Position numbers and translations under genes: made by a program
Shown here: positions 1 to 8,049 of the stretch, in pieces
Numbering within the stretch: the stretch's first letter is position 1
Layout of the letters: each line of letters opens with the position of its first letter
The notes under the pieces: generated by a model
Databases searched by the model: none
Told to the model about the DNA's origin: nothing
Seen by the model: only the letters and a program-made list of their open reading frames with translations
Assembly: GCF_000746845.1 (NCBI RefSeq)
Contig: NZ_KN050846.1
Coordinates: 2,496,963 to 2,560,962 of the forward strand
DNA length: 64,000 nt
Direction of reading: 5' to 3'
DNA from: Altibacter lentus
Lineage (GTDB): Bacteria > Bacteroidota > Bacteroidia > Flavobacteriales > Flavobacteriaceae

Positions 1-10
1 ATTAAAGAAT

Positions 11-1087
11 TTATTGTTTTATGATGCGTAAGGTATTTAATCCTTCTTCGGCAGAACTTACTTTCACAAAATATACCCCTGCGGCCGCATTTATTTCCTG
101 CTGAATTGTTTTTGCCAAGACAAATTTTTCTGAAGCGATTATTTGTCCTAGCATGTTTGAGATTGTAACTTCTACTTCGGGATAAGTAGCTCCTAGGTCT
201 ATGTTAATATTTCCAGATGTAGGATTTGGATAAGCCACGACCCTTTTTTGATCGAAATCGTTCACACCAAGATCGGGGTCTCCCGGTATTGCGAACATAC
301 CGTATTGGGAAGAACTGGGAGTAACCCCCAGATCTGTCGCTTGACCGGTGTCTGTATTGATCGTAAAAAAGTAACTCCGCAATATCGTCTCGTTGATCAC
401 AGACACCATATACAATGTATTGGTGGGGTGATGGAAAGAAGCACCGTGACGTACATTGTATAGATTGATACCTCCAAAGGAACCAACTTCGGTAGCAACA
501 CCGGTAGAAAGATCTACTGTATATAAGGAGTTGGTGTTGGCGTCCCCCATATAGGCAATCCCATTATTGTCTATTTCGAGCCACACAGGTTGCGGTGTTC
601 CAAGCCCCGTTCCAATAGGTGTGAGATCTCCGGTCGTAAGATTAACAGAGAACAATTGTCCCGTCGTAGCTCCTGAGTTAACATCATCACTAATAAAATA
701 CATGGTGCCCGTTGTAAAATCATACGACAGACCAATGGCATTATGGTTAACCGGAACACCTGTCATATCGGCAATTTCGGTAATAGCGCCCGTGGTTGGC
801 TCTACGGTAACCAGTTTGTATGTACTGGTTACTGCGTACAAGGTTTGGTTTTCAGTAAAATCTGCCGAATGTAAAAACGTTTCGCTGGTCGCGATGGTCG
901 TAATAATATTATCTGGAAACTCGATAGTCGCAAAGACACGGGGATTTGCTGATTGGCGTTGTAAATAAGCTGTTACATTATCTCCTAAATTAGTGTGTTC
1001 CCTTTGATCTATTGTTGCAGTCGGGGCTTGGGAAAAGAATGTCCAAGAGGTGGAGAAAACGAGTAATAGTAATAGTAATTTTTTCAT
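11..1087 (-). CDS. Secreted T9SS cargo protein with beta-propeller-like body
   Basis: The 358-residue product starts with a hydrophobic signal peptide (about residues 1-20). It ends in a type IX secretion sorting domain: the YPNPTSGNI motif, then a beta-rich stretch ending GVYFVKV and a basic last residue pair. The middle has repeated blocks of the form LYAVT / TGAIT / MYFISDD / LYTVDLSTG, which look like blades of a beta-propeller similar to DUF4394-type proteins. I infer export through the Sec and T9SS systems to the cell surface or medium, with the C-terminal domain removed. The function of the body is unknown. A second T9SS protein lies at 2323-3702, with mevalonate decarboxylase between them. 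Confidence 0.8.
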   Translation of the reverse strand: MKKLLLLLLVFSTSWTFFSQAPTATIDQREHTNLGDNVTAYLQRQSANPRVFATIEFPDNIITTIATSETFLHSADFTENQTLYAVTSTYKLVTVEPTTGAITEIADMTGVPVNHNAIGLSYDFTTGTMYFISDDVNSGATTGQLFSVNLTTGDLTPIGTGLGTPQPVWLEIDNNGIAYMGDANTNSLYTVDLSTGVATEVGSFGGINLYNVRHGASFHHPTNTLYMVSVINETILRSYFFTINTDTGQATDLGVTPSSSQYGMFAIPGDPDLGVNDFDQKRVVAYPNPTSGNINIDLGATYPEVEVTISNMLGQIIASEKFVLAKTIQQEINAAAGVYFVKVSSAEEGLNTLRIIKQ

Positions 1088-1217
1088 TTGAAGAAGTTTT
1101 AAATTAATTTTTAAACAATTCGCTTTAATGATGTAAGGCGGGGATCGACCTCAAATTGATAGTATACTTCTACATCGAATGTTTTTTAAAATGTCATCAC
1201 AGAACCAAAAAGAAGTT

Positions 1218-1225
1218 TATTTTTG
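1218..1225 (+). promoter_or_regulatory. Bacteroidota-type -7 box upstream of mvaD
   Basis: The octamer TATTTTTG fits the TAnnTTTG consensus of the Bacteroidota primary sigma factor and lies 20 bp before the mvaD start codon. The -33 region is not clear. Confidence 0.5.
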
Positions 1226-1245
1226 TTTTTGAATCGGCCTAAACC

Positions 1246-2322
1246 ATGACTGAAGAGGATTTCATTACGCATGCCCATCCAACCACCATTGAAAAAGATG
1301 TTGTGTCCAGCGTTGCTCCAAGTAACATTGCCCTAATAAAATATTGGGGGAAGTACGGAAATCAATTACCCGAGAATGCTTCGGTGAGTTTTACACTCTC
1401 CAATTGTCATACAAAGACAACGCTCTCCTATCAGAAGAAGGACTCCGAAGGATTCGATTTTTCGGTTTTCTTGGATGATGCACCTGCTCCTTCCTTTGAA
1501 CCTAAGATCTCAACGTTTTTTGAACGTATTAAAGAATACATTCCTTTTTTAGAAAAATATTCTTTTACAATTCATACCACCAACAGTTTCCCTCACAGTA
1601 GCGGTATCGCATCGTCGGCCAGTGGTATGAGTGCGCTGGCATTATGCCTGGTGCGTATGGAACAGCAAATGAATCCGCAAATGGATCAAGCACTTGTTAC
1701 CCGTAAGGCCTCTTTTCTGGCGCGACTGGGTTCCGGTAGTGCCAGCCGAAGTATTGAAGGACCTCTGGTAGTGTGGGGAAAGCACCCTAAAATAGAAGGT
1801 AGTTCGAACTTATATGGGGTTCCTTTCCCGTATAAGGTACATCCCACCTTTGAGAATTTTCAGGATACAATATTGCTGGTAGATAAAGGAGAAAAGCAGG
1901 TAAGCAGCACCTTGGGTCATGATCTTATGCACGGTCACCCTTTTGCACGACAACGTTTTGAAAAAGCTAATGCCAATCTTACTGCCTTGATCTCGGTGCT
2001 GGAGTCCGGGGATCTTTCGGAGTTTATCCATATTGTAGAAAGTGAAGCCCTGTCGCTGCATGCCATGATGATGACCTCTCGGCCCTACTTTATTCTAATG
2101 AAACCCAATACCCTTGAGATTATCAATCGTATCTGGGCTTTCAGAAAAAAAACCGGTACGTCGGTATGTTTTACGCTCGATGCCGGCGCCAACGTGCATG
2201 TTCTTTATCCGTTTTCTGAAAAGGAAAAGGTTCTAAGCTTCATTAAAGAGGAGCTCAGCGCATTTTGTAAGGACGGTGCATTTATCATCGATCAAGCGGG
2301 CAGTGGCGCTCAACTACTTTAA
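1246..2322 (+). CDS. mvaD: Diphosphomevalonate decarboxylase
   Basis: This is the last enzyme of the mevalonate pathway: ATP-dependent decarboxylation of mevalonate diphosphate to isopentenyl diphosphate in the cytosol. The 358-residue protein has the family signature APSNIALIKYWGK (residues 24-36) and the GHMP-kinase ATP loop FPHSSGIASSASG (about 115-128). The catalytic-base Asp is in TLDAGAN (Asp312). Length is slightly above the usual 320-340 because of a short N-terminal extension. It ends one base before the stop of the convergent T9SS gene. Mevalonate kinase is encoded 1.5 kb downstream, and HMG-CoA reductase and a further GHMP kinase are at 45.6-47.8 kb, so the pathway is split over two loci. 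Confidence 0.95.
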   Translation: MTEEDFITHAHPTTIEKDVVSSVAPSNIALIKYWGKYGNQLPENASVSFTLSNCHTKTTLSYQKKDSEGFDFSVFLDDAPAPSFEPKISTFFERIKEYIPFLEKYSFTIHTTNSFPHSSGIASSASGMSALALCLVRMEQQMNPQMDQALVTRKASFLARLGSGSASRSIEGPLVVWGKHPKIEGSSNLYGVPFPYKVHPTFENFQDTILLVDKGEKQVSSTLGHDLMHGHPFARQRFEKANANLTALISVLESGDLSEFIHIVESEALSLHAMMMTSRPYFILMKPNTLEIINRIWAFRKKTGTSVCFTLDAGANVHVLYPFSEKEKVLSFIKEELSAFCKDGAFIIDQAGSGAQLL

Positions 2323-3702
2323 TTAATCGATCACGACTTTATTTATTCCCAGAAAATGTTTTCCATGGTGTAGCAGAAGGAAATAAAGTCCCCTATTGTA
2401 AGCTGCGGTGTTTATAATGGTAGTTTCTGAAGTGATTTGCAGCCGATCAATACTTTGGCCTAGGCTGTTGAAAATAGTGATGGATGCTTCGGAAGTGCTA
2501 TCAATATAGAACTTAGGGATGGCAACTGTAAGCTGTGATGTAGCGGGATTTGGATACGTTGAGAAGGTAACCCTTTCCGAAGCAATTTCCGAAACATTCA
2601 ACGTGCTTTCCACCATGCGCAATGTCACATTGTTAGAGTTGCAGAAGATCACAAAACGATACAGAGACCCGTTGAAGGTGGCCGATATAAAATTGGGAAG
2701 GTCGCAGGTCATGGTATTGGTTGAAGTAAGCACTGTATATTCATCACCAATTTCCGGCATATAGTGCAAATTAACAGCCAATGTTCCTTCAATATGTGGT
2801 GATCCCGTGATCGAAACAGCATCATAATCGGCGGTGGCAGTACCAAAAAGATCAAATTCGATCGTTGCGTGGGGCGGGCAATCAAAATTATTGATCACAC
2901 CCAAGATGCCGGCAGTAGTTGCATTCCCGGGAACGATCGTCCCGTTGTTAATGAAATTGGTCGTGATGTCGATCACACCAAAACCCCTAAGGATCCCGCT
3001 TTCGGAATTTGTAAAATTAGAGGAGCCATCGAGCAGCAGCAAGGTTTGATTTGCTTCAACGTCTATAATGCCATTATTGGTAATGGCCGTGATGAGGTAG
3101 AAATTCTCGGGAGTATTTCCGTTAGCTCTCTTTCTAAGAAGCCCGTCATTATTGATCGCAGCCGAGCTTCCTAAGGGTAAAAAACCACCGGAGCCAAAGA
3201 TATCAACACGGCCGTTCGTATTATTGTTGATCACGGTGCCATTGATAACTTCGGTTTGATTGGTATTAGTGACGCGAAGTTCTCCAAAATTATGGATTGT
3301 GATCCCATTGAATGTTCTGGTATTGGTACTTTCAAGTAATAGCAGGCCGTGATTCTCAATACTGCTCCCGGTCCCGGAAATGACTCCCGATTGAAAGATA
3401 AAAACAGAAAGCAAAGATATTTCCATCCGGTCCATGATCAAAAGATCATTGGTAAGGACCAGATTCGCTGTGCCTTCCAGAAAGATCGTATTGGCGGCTG
3501 CGGCATTGGCCGCGATCTCTGTGTTAAAACCATCCGGGATAAACACATCGCTCCCGGTATCGGGTACGCTTCCCACATCCCAATTGGCGGTATTGAACCA
3601 ATCTTCGTTGCCGCCATTTCCGGTCCATGTATGACTTTGCGCAAAGAGCACCGAAGAGGTGGTTAGAAATGCAAAAAGAAAGATACGATAAGTAGTGTTC
3701 AT
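2323..3702 (-). CDS. Secreted T9SS cargo protein, repeat-rich
   Basis: The 459-residue product begins with a signal peptide ending near SSVLFAQ and carries a C-terminal sorting domain (YPNPATSQLTVAIP ... NRGLYFLLL). The middle consists of loosely repeated Asn/Gly-rich beta strands of the type NNGIIDV, NFINNGTIVPGN and HIEGTLAVN, as in parallel beta-helix or autotransporter-like passenger regions. I infer a cell-surface or secreted protein exported by T9SS; the ligand or substrate is unknown. It is convergent with mvaD with no spacer. Confidence 0.8.
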   Translation of the reverse strand: MNTTYRIFLFAFLTTSSVLFAQSHTWTGNGGNEDWFNTANWDVGSVPDTGSDVFIPDGFNTEIAANAAAANTIFLEGTANLVLTNDLLIMDRMEISLLSVFIFQSGVISGTGSSIENHGLLLLESTNTRTFNGITIHNFGELRVTNTNQTEVINGTVINNNTNGRVDIFGSGGFLPLGSSAAINNDGLLRKRANGNTPENFYLITAITNNGIIDVEANQTLLLLDGSSNFTNSESGILRGFGVIDITTNFINNGTIVPGNATTAGILGVINNFDCPPHATIEFDLFGTATADYDAVSITGSPHIEGTLAVNLHYMPEIGDEYTVLTSTNTMTCDLPNFISATFNGSLYRFVIFCNSNNVTLRMVESTLNVSEIASERVTFSTYPNPATSQLTVAIPKFYIDSTSEASITIFNSLGQSIDRLQITSETTIINTAAYNRGLYFLLLHHGKHFLGINKVVID

Positions 3703-3793
3703 TAGAATACCATTTGGTTTTCGTAAGGTACTAAATAGCTGTTTATTAAGATATATTTAGCGAATGATTTCTCAAAAGTATGAGGGGAAGGTA

Positions 3794-3801
3794 TATCTTT
3801 G
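3794..3801 (+). promoter_or_regulatory. -7 box TATCTTTG for the mevalonate kinase operon
   Basis: A perfect TAnnTTTG match 62 bp before the mevalonate kinase start. It is followed by GC, as is common in Flavobacteriia promoters. It likely drives the mvk, prenyltransferase and nitrilase genes, which are closely spaced. Confidence 0.6.
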
Positions 3802-3863
3802 CATCGAATTTCGTTTTTTAATGTTAAAAAGTGTATTTTTAACAAACCATTGTATTAAAACTT

Positions 3864-4802
3864 ATGCGCGGTCCCCTTTTTTACTCTAAGATTCTACTGT
3901 TTGGCGAATATGGAATTATAAAAGATTCCAAAGGTTTGTCCATCCCCTATAACTTTTACAAAGGGGCACTCAAGATCGACGAAAGCAAGACAGTAGCAAC
4001 CCACGGTTCCAATCAGAGTTTAAAACGATTTACAGACTACCTCGCACAGTTGCAAGCGGAAAATCCAAACCTGGTCACTTTCGATATTGCAGCATTGCAG
4101 CAAGATGTGGACAAGGGCTTGTATTTTGATTCCAGCATACCACAAGGATATGGTGTTGGAAGTAGTGGCGCTCTGGTAGCTGCCATCTACGATAAATACG
4201 CCTTTGATAAAATAACGGTATTGGAGAATTTAACCCGCGAAAAACTATTACAATTAAAGGGGATTTTTTCTGAAATGGAATCCTTTTTCCATGGAAAATC
4301 GTCGGGTCTGGACCCATTAAACAGTTATTTAAGCCTACCCATTCTTATCAATTCTCAAGACAATATTGAACCGGCAGGAATACCTTCTCAGACCGAGAAT
4401 GGCAAAGGCGCCGTATTTTTGTTGGACAGTGGTTCAACAGGCGAAACAGCTCCAATGGTACAGATCTTCATGGAGAACATGAAACAAGAAGGCTTCCGCA
4501 ACATGCTAAAAGACCAGTTTGTAAAACACACCGATGCGTGTGTTGAAGATTTTTTACAAGGAAATGTAAAGTCACTGTTTGGAAATATAAAGCAACTTTC
4601 TAAAGTGGTTCTCGATAATTTCAAACCTATGATTCCGAAGCAATTCCATGCCTTGTGGAAAAAAGGGATCGAGACTAATACCTACTATCTAAAACTTTGC
4701 GGTAGCGGCGGAGGGGGTTATATGTTGGGCTTCACCGAGGATATCGATAAAGCGCGAAAAGCTTTAAAGGACTACAACCTGGAAGTGGTCTATAACTTCT
4801 AG
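3864..4802 (+). CDS. Mevalonate kinase (GHMP kinase)
   Basis: The 312-residue GHMP-family kinase has an N-terminal substrate loop (KILLFGEYG, residues 9-17), the ATP-binding motif GYGVGSSGAL (95-104), the catalytic region FHGKSSGLDPLN (Asp150 as probable base) and a C-terminal Gly-rich motif LCGSGGGGYMLG. This is the pattern of mevalonate kinase, which makes 5-phosphomevalonate. Its neighbours (mvaD upstream, isoprenoid transferase downstream) support a mevalonate-pathway role. Phosphomevalonate kinase is the alternative in this superfamily, but the GYDIA-type kinase at 45.6 kb is a better candidate for that step. Confidence 0.88.
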   Translation: MRGPLFYSKILLFGEYGIIKDSKGLSIPYNFYKGALKIDESKTVATHGSNQSLKRFTDYLAQLQAENPNLVTFDIAALQQDVDKGLYFDSSIPQGYGVGSSGALVAAIYDKYAFDKITVLENLTREKLLQLKGIFSEMESFFHGKSSGLDPLNSYLSLPILINSQDNIEPAGIPSQTENGKGAVFLLDSGSTGETAPMVQIFMENMKQEGFRNMLKDQFVKHTDACVEDFLQGNVKSLFGNIKQLSKVVLDNFKPMIPKQFHALWKKGIETNTYYLKLCGSGGGGYMLGFTEDIDKARKALKDYNLEVVYNF

Positions 4803-4834
4803 GACCCATGTTGCTTTATAAAAGACCCTAAGGG

Positions 4835-5740
4835 ATGCTTACGAGAAAACAAAAACACGTTCTACTCAAGTTTTTCAGTTTGTTTTCGATCATAAGGGGG
4901 TATAATATCTTGATCATTGTCATCGCTCAATACCTCACTTCCATTTACATACTCGCACCAAAACTACCTTTAAAACAAGTCTTGTTCGATCTTAATTTAT
5001 TGATGCTGGTTTTGGCCTCGGCATCTGCTATTGCAGGAGGCTACATCATCAATAGTTTTTACGACAGCGAGAAAGATCTTATCAATAGGCCCAGAAAAAC
5101 ACTTTTGGATAAACTTGTAGGACAACGCACCAAGTTATCGGCCTACTTTATCTTTAATTTTTTATCGGTTGTTTTTGCAAGCTATGTTTCTTTTAGGGCG
5201 GTGGTATTTTTTTCGATCTATATCTTCGGAATCTGGTTCTACTCTCATAAATTAAAGAAATATCCATTTATCGGAAACATCACGGCCGCTATTCTGGCAG
5301 TCGTTCCTTTCTTTGCCGTATTTATCTATTACCGGAATTTCGATCTGGTGATCTTCGTGCATGCCACATTTTTATTCTTAGTGATCTCCATGCGGGAATT
5401 GGTGAAGGACCTGGAAAACCTAAAAGGTGATCTGGCACAAAATTACCGCACCATTCCGGTGGTGTATGGAGAAAAAGTGTCGAAACGCATGCTTACCGTT
5501 CTTAGTTTTTTAACCCTTGTTCCTATTGTGTTATTGGTTACTACTTTCGAAATAGGGTATATGTATTTTTATTTCTACGGAAGTCTGCTCGCATTAGGCG
5601 TATTTCTCGTGGTTCTTTGGTTATCTGTAAAGAAGATACACTATTTACTATTGCATACCTTACTGAAACTTATTATAGTGATAGGAGTCTTTAGTATCGT
5701 TTTGATCGATATTGATGTATTGTTGAACCGAATCTTATAA
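4835..5740 (+). CDS. UbiA-family prenyltransferase, GGGP geranylgeranyltransferase-like
   Basis: The 301-residue integral membrane protein has about eight hydrophobic segments. It has the two Asp-rich motifs of UbiA prenyltransferases: NSFYDSEKD (Asn73, Asp77, Asp81) and VKDLENLKGD (Asp192 to Asp199), which bind Mg and the prenyl diphosphate. Bacteroidota members of this clade are usually annotated as geranylgeranylglycerol-phosphate geranylgeranyltransferase, the second prenyl ether step of archaeal-type lipids, with a PcrB/GGGPS-type enzyme as partner elsewhere. Its place directly behind mevalonate kinase fits an isoprenoid substrate. Menaquinone or another aromatic prenylation cannot be ruled out from sequence alone. 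Confidence 0.7.
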   Translation: MLTRKQKHVLLKFFSLFSIIRGYNILIIVIAQYLTSIYILAPKLPLKQVLFDLNLLMLVLASASAIAGGYIINSFYDSEKDLINRPRKTLLDKLVGQRTKLSAYFIFNFLSVVFASYVSFRAVVFFSIYIFGIWFYSHKLKKYPFIGNITAAILAVVPFFAVFIYYRNFDLVIFVHATFLFLVISMRELVKDLENLKGDLAQNYRTIPVVYGEKVSKRMLTVLSFLTLVPIVLLVTTFEIGYMYFYFYGSLLALGVFLVVLWLSVKKIHYLLLHTLLKLIIVIGVFSIVLIDIDVLLNRIL

Positions 5741-5741
5741 T

Positions 5742-6731
5742 ATGAAAAAGAATCATTTGTTGCATGTGGCCATGGCTCAGATCGCTCCTGTTTGGCTGAA
5801 TAAAGCAGAAACGCTTCAGAAGATCAAAAACCAGATAGAAAAAGCTGCCAAAAAGGAGACCGATCTCATTGTCTTTGGCGAAGGAATATTGCCGGGATAT
5901 CCCTTTTGGCTCGCGCTAACCGATGGCGCCGAATGGGACACCAAAATCAACAAGGAGCTACACGCACATTATGTGCGAAACGCTGTTTCTATTGAAAAGG
6001 GAGATTTGGAGGACGTGTGCACACTGGCGAAGAAGTACAGCATGGCCGTTTATTTAGGGATCATAGAACGCCCTCAAGACCGCGGCGGGCATAGTATTTA
6101 CGCATCGCTGGTTTACATAGATGCGTTTGGAGCGATCCAATCTGTGCATCGAAAGTTACAACCCACTTACGATGAACGCCTCACCTGGTCTCCCGGCGAC
6201 GGGAACGGGCTTAGAACCCATGCGCTACGAGAATTTACGGTTGGCGGTCTCAATTGTTGGGAGAATTGGATGCCGCTGCCAAGAGCTGCGCTCTACGCGC
6301 AGGGCGAAGACCTGCACGTGGCCGTATGGCCCGGCAGCGAGCGAAACACCAAGGATATTACACGTTTTATAGCATTGGAGTCCAGAAGCTTTGTTGTGTC
6401 GGTTTCAGGACTTATGAAAATTGAAGATTTTCCATCCAGCACCCCGTATTTGGAAAAGATATTCGAAAAAGCACCTAAAACCTTAGCCAATGGCGGCAGT
6501 TGTATTGTGGGGCCCGATGGAGAATGGATCGTAAAACCGGTATTGAACAAGGAAGGGAACATCTATGTAACGCTTGATTTTAATCGTGTGCTGGAAGAAC
6601 GACAAAATTTTGATCCGGTGGGACATTATTCACGTCCGGATATTACTACCTTGATCGTGAATAGAGAACGACAATCTACCCTGAAATTCACAGATCATAC
6701 GGAAGATCAATCATCCATGAAGCATAACTAA
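5742..6731 (+). CDS. Nitrilase (carbon-nitrogen hydrolase, branch 1)
   Basis: The 329-residue protein has the Glu-Lys-Cys triad of the nitrilase superfamily: Glu47 in VFGEGILPGYP, Lys138 in HRKLQPTYDER and Cys172 in GGLNCWENWMPLPR. The CWENWMP context is that of true nitrilases, which hydrolyse R-CN to the carboxylate and ammonia, rather than of amidases. The start codon is one base after the stop of the prenyltransferase gene, so the two are co-transcribed. There is no evident link with the mevalonate pathway. Aliphatic or aromatic substrate preference cannot be predicted. Confidence 0.85.
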   Translation: MKKNHLLHVAMAQIAPVWLNKAETLQKIKNQIEKAAKKETDLIVFGEGILPGYPFWLALTDGAEWDTKINKELHAHYVRNAVSIEKGDLEDVCTLAKKYSMAVYLGIIERPQDRGGHSIYASLVYIDAFGAIQSVHRKLQPTYDERLTWSPGDGNGLRTHALREFTVGGLNCWENWMPLPRAALYAQGEDLHVAVWPGSERNTKDITRFIALESRSFVVSVSGLMKIEDFPSSTPYLEKIFEKAPKTLANGGSCIVGPDGEWIVKPVLNKEGNIYVTLDFNRVLEERQNFDPVGHYSRPDITTLIVNRERQSTLKFTDHTEDQSSMKHN

Positions 6732-6819
6732 TCCCTAGTTCCTAACTCCTAATTCCTAAATTCATACACATTTTCCAAACTGTTTGAACGATCATCTTCT
6801 ATCTTTCAGCTACTTCCTG

Positions 6820-6827
6820 TATCTTTG
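6820..6827 (+). promoter_or_regulatory. -7 box TATCTTTG upstream of the pseudouridine synthase gene
   Basis: A perfect TAnnTTTG match 18 bp before the ATG at 6846. It overlaps the in-frame TTG at 6825, so that TTG is very unlikely to be the start codon. This places the protein start at 6846. Confidence 0.6.
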
Positions 6828-6845
6828 CAAAAAATTTTAATAATA

Positions 6846-7709
6846 ATGAGCAGACAAGATAATAGTGGGAAAGGGAAAGCTTCAGGTCGTGGGGGTGATA
6901 ATACTCGCAAAAGAAGCAGTGCCAGAGGGAATGCTCCTTTCAAAAAAGAAAATACAAACAAGATGTCCGGAAGGCAGAATACCGGCGGTAGTAAGTCTGC
7001 CAAGAAGTCGGACGGGATGCGACTCAATAAATATATCTCCAACAGCGGTATTTGTTCTCGTCGCGAGGCAGATACGTATATCGCTACAGGTCTTGTCACA
7101 GTAAACGGGAAGATCGTTAATGAAATGGGCTACAAGGTTCAGTTAAGTGATGATGTGCGTTTCGATGGGCGCCGCATCAATCCTGAGCCAAACACTTATG
7201 TCTTGTTGAACAAGCCTAAAGGGTTTGCCACAACTACCAGTGATAGCAAAGGGCAAACGGTCATGGATCTGGTCGCCAATGCCACTTCGGCACGTATCAC
7301 TCCCATAGGTCGCTTAGGGAGAAACGCAACGGGCTTGTTGTTGTTCACCAACGACGATCAATTGAAGGAAAAGCTCAGCAAAAAAGGGATGAGTCGCTTG
7401 TTCCACATAGAACTGGATAAGAATTTAAAAGCTTCAGATCTTCAAAAGATATCCGAAGGACTTACCATTGAAGGCAAAGAGGTGATGGTGGAAGAGGTGA
7501 GCTATGTCACCAATGCACCAAAACGCGAAGTGGGTCTTAAGATCAAACACATGGGTAACAGTGTGATTCGAAATATATTCGATCATTTAGGGTATGATGT
7601 GGTACGTGTCGATTGCGTGACGATCGCACATCTCACAAAAAAAGACCTTCCGCGCGGTAACTGGAAACATCTTACAAAAGCGGAGATCGAGCTCTTCGGA
7701 ATGCTTTAA
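6846..7709 (+). CDS. RsuA/RluB-family pseudouridine synthase, catalytic Asp replaced
   Basis: The 287-residue product has a basic, low-complexity N-terminus (residues 1-55, rich in Ser, Gly, Lys, Arg), an S4 RNA-binding domain (MRLNKYISNSGICSRREAD, about 57-115) and the RsuA-type catalytic domain (NKPKGFATTTSD onward). In active members the motif is GRLD followed by T/N-x-T-G. Here it reads GRLGRNATGLLLFTND, with Gly158 at the place of the nucleophilic Asp. The Tyr usual in the third motif is Phe186 (RLFHIELD). The fold is therefore kept while the essential residue is missing. It may be an RNA-binding assembly factor or a degenerate paralogue. Start chosen at 6846 because the earlier TTG lies in the promoter. 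Confidence 0.85.
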   Translation: MSRQDNSGKGKASGRGGDNTRKRSSARGNAPFKKENTNKMSGRQNTGGSKSAKKSDGMRLNKYISNSGICSRREADTYIATGLVTVNGKIVNEMGYKVQLSDDVRFDGRRINPEPNTYVLLNKPKGFATTTSDSKGQTVMDLVANATSARITPIGRLGRNATGLLLFTNDDQLKEKLSKKGMSRLFHIELDKNLKASDLQKISEGLTIEGKEVMVEEVSYVTNAPKREVGLKIKHMGNSVIRNIFDHLGYDVVRVDCVTIAHLTKKDLPRGNWKHLTKAEIELFGML

Positions 7710-8049
7710 TGTCTCTAGATAAAATTTTTTCAAAAAGAAACCCGAATTCAAAAAAAAGTAGTTCTTTTGCCCCGCATTTAGCTGAACAAATTGAACCCTG
7801 TTTCTATGTTCGGGTTTTTGAAGATTAGGAAGTCATATTCAAAAACAGTCCGCCAGGCGGATAACCGAATTCTAAAGCTAGCTTCCGTGTCCCTGTGTCC
7901 AAACGGGGTAGAAATTCTCCAACAACGGTCGGCCTATTGGTTGAACCCTCTTCGCATGTGATAAATGAGGTTAAATTTTTGTTATACTTCCCATATATTG
8001 AAGTATTTCCATAATTATTCCTAATTTTCATTTTCAATAACCAACAAGC
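7710..8049. other. Intergenic region with inverted repeats, no gene seen
   Basis: I see no credible gene here. A 9-bp inverted repeat (7738-7746 with 7809-7817), whose right arm runs into five T residues, may end the upstream transcript, although the loop is long. A 13-bp palindrome TCCGCCAGGCGGA lies at 7849-7861. The region before the next start codon (8050) is AT-rich and probably holds the promoter of the polyamine operon, but no exact TAnnTTTG box is present. Confidence 0.5.

Noticed and set aside
6722-6770. CCTAA-rich near-repeat after the nitrilase gene
   Set aside because: Only a few degenerate short units; no clear period or structure.
6825-6848. Upstream TTG start for the pseudouridine synthase
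   Set aside because: The TTG is part of a perfect TATCTTTG promoter box; ATG at 6846 is 18 bp downstream.
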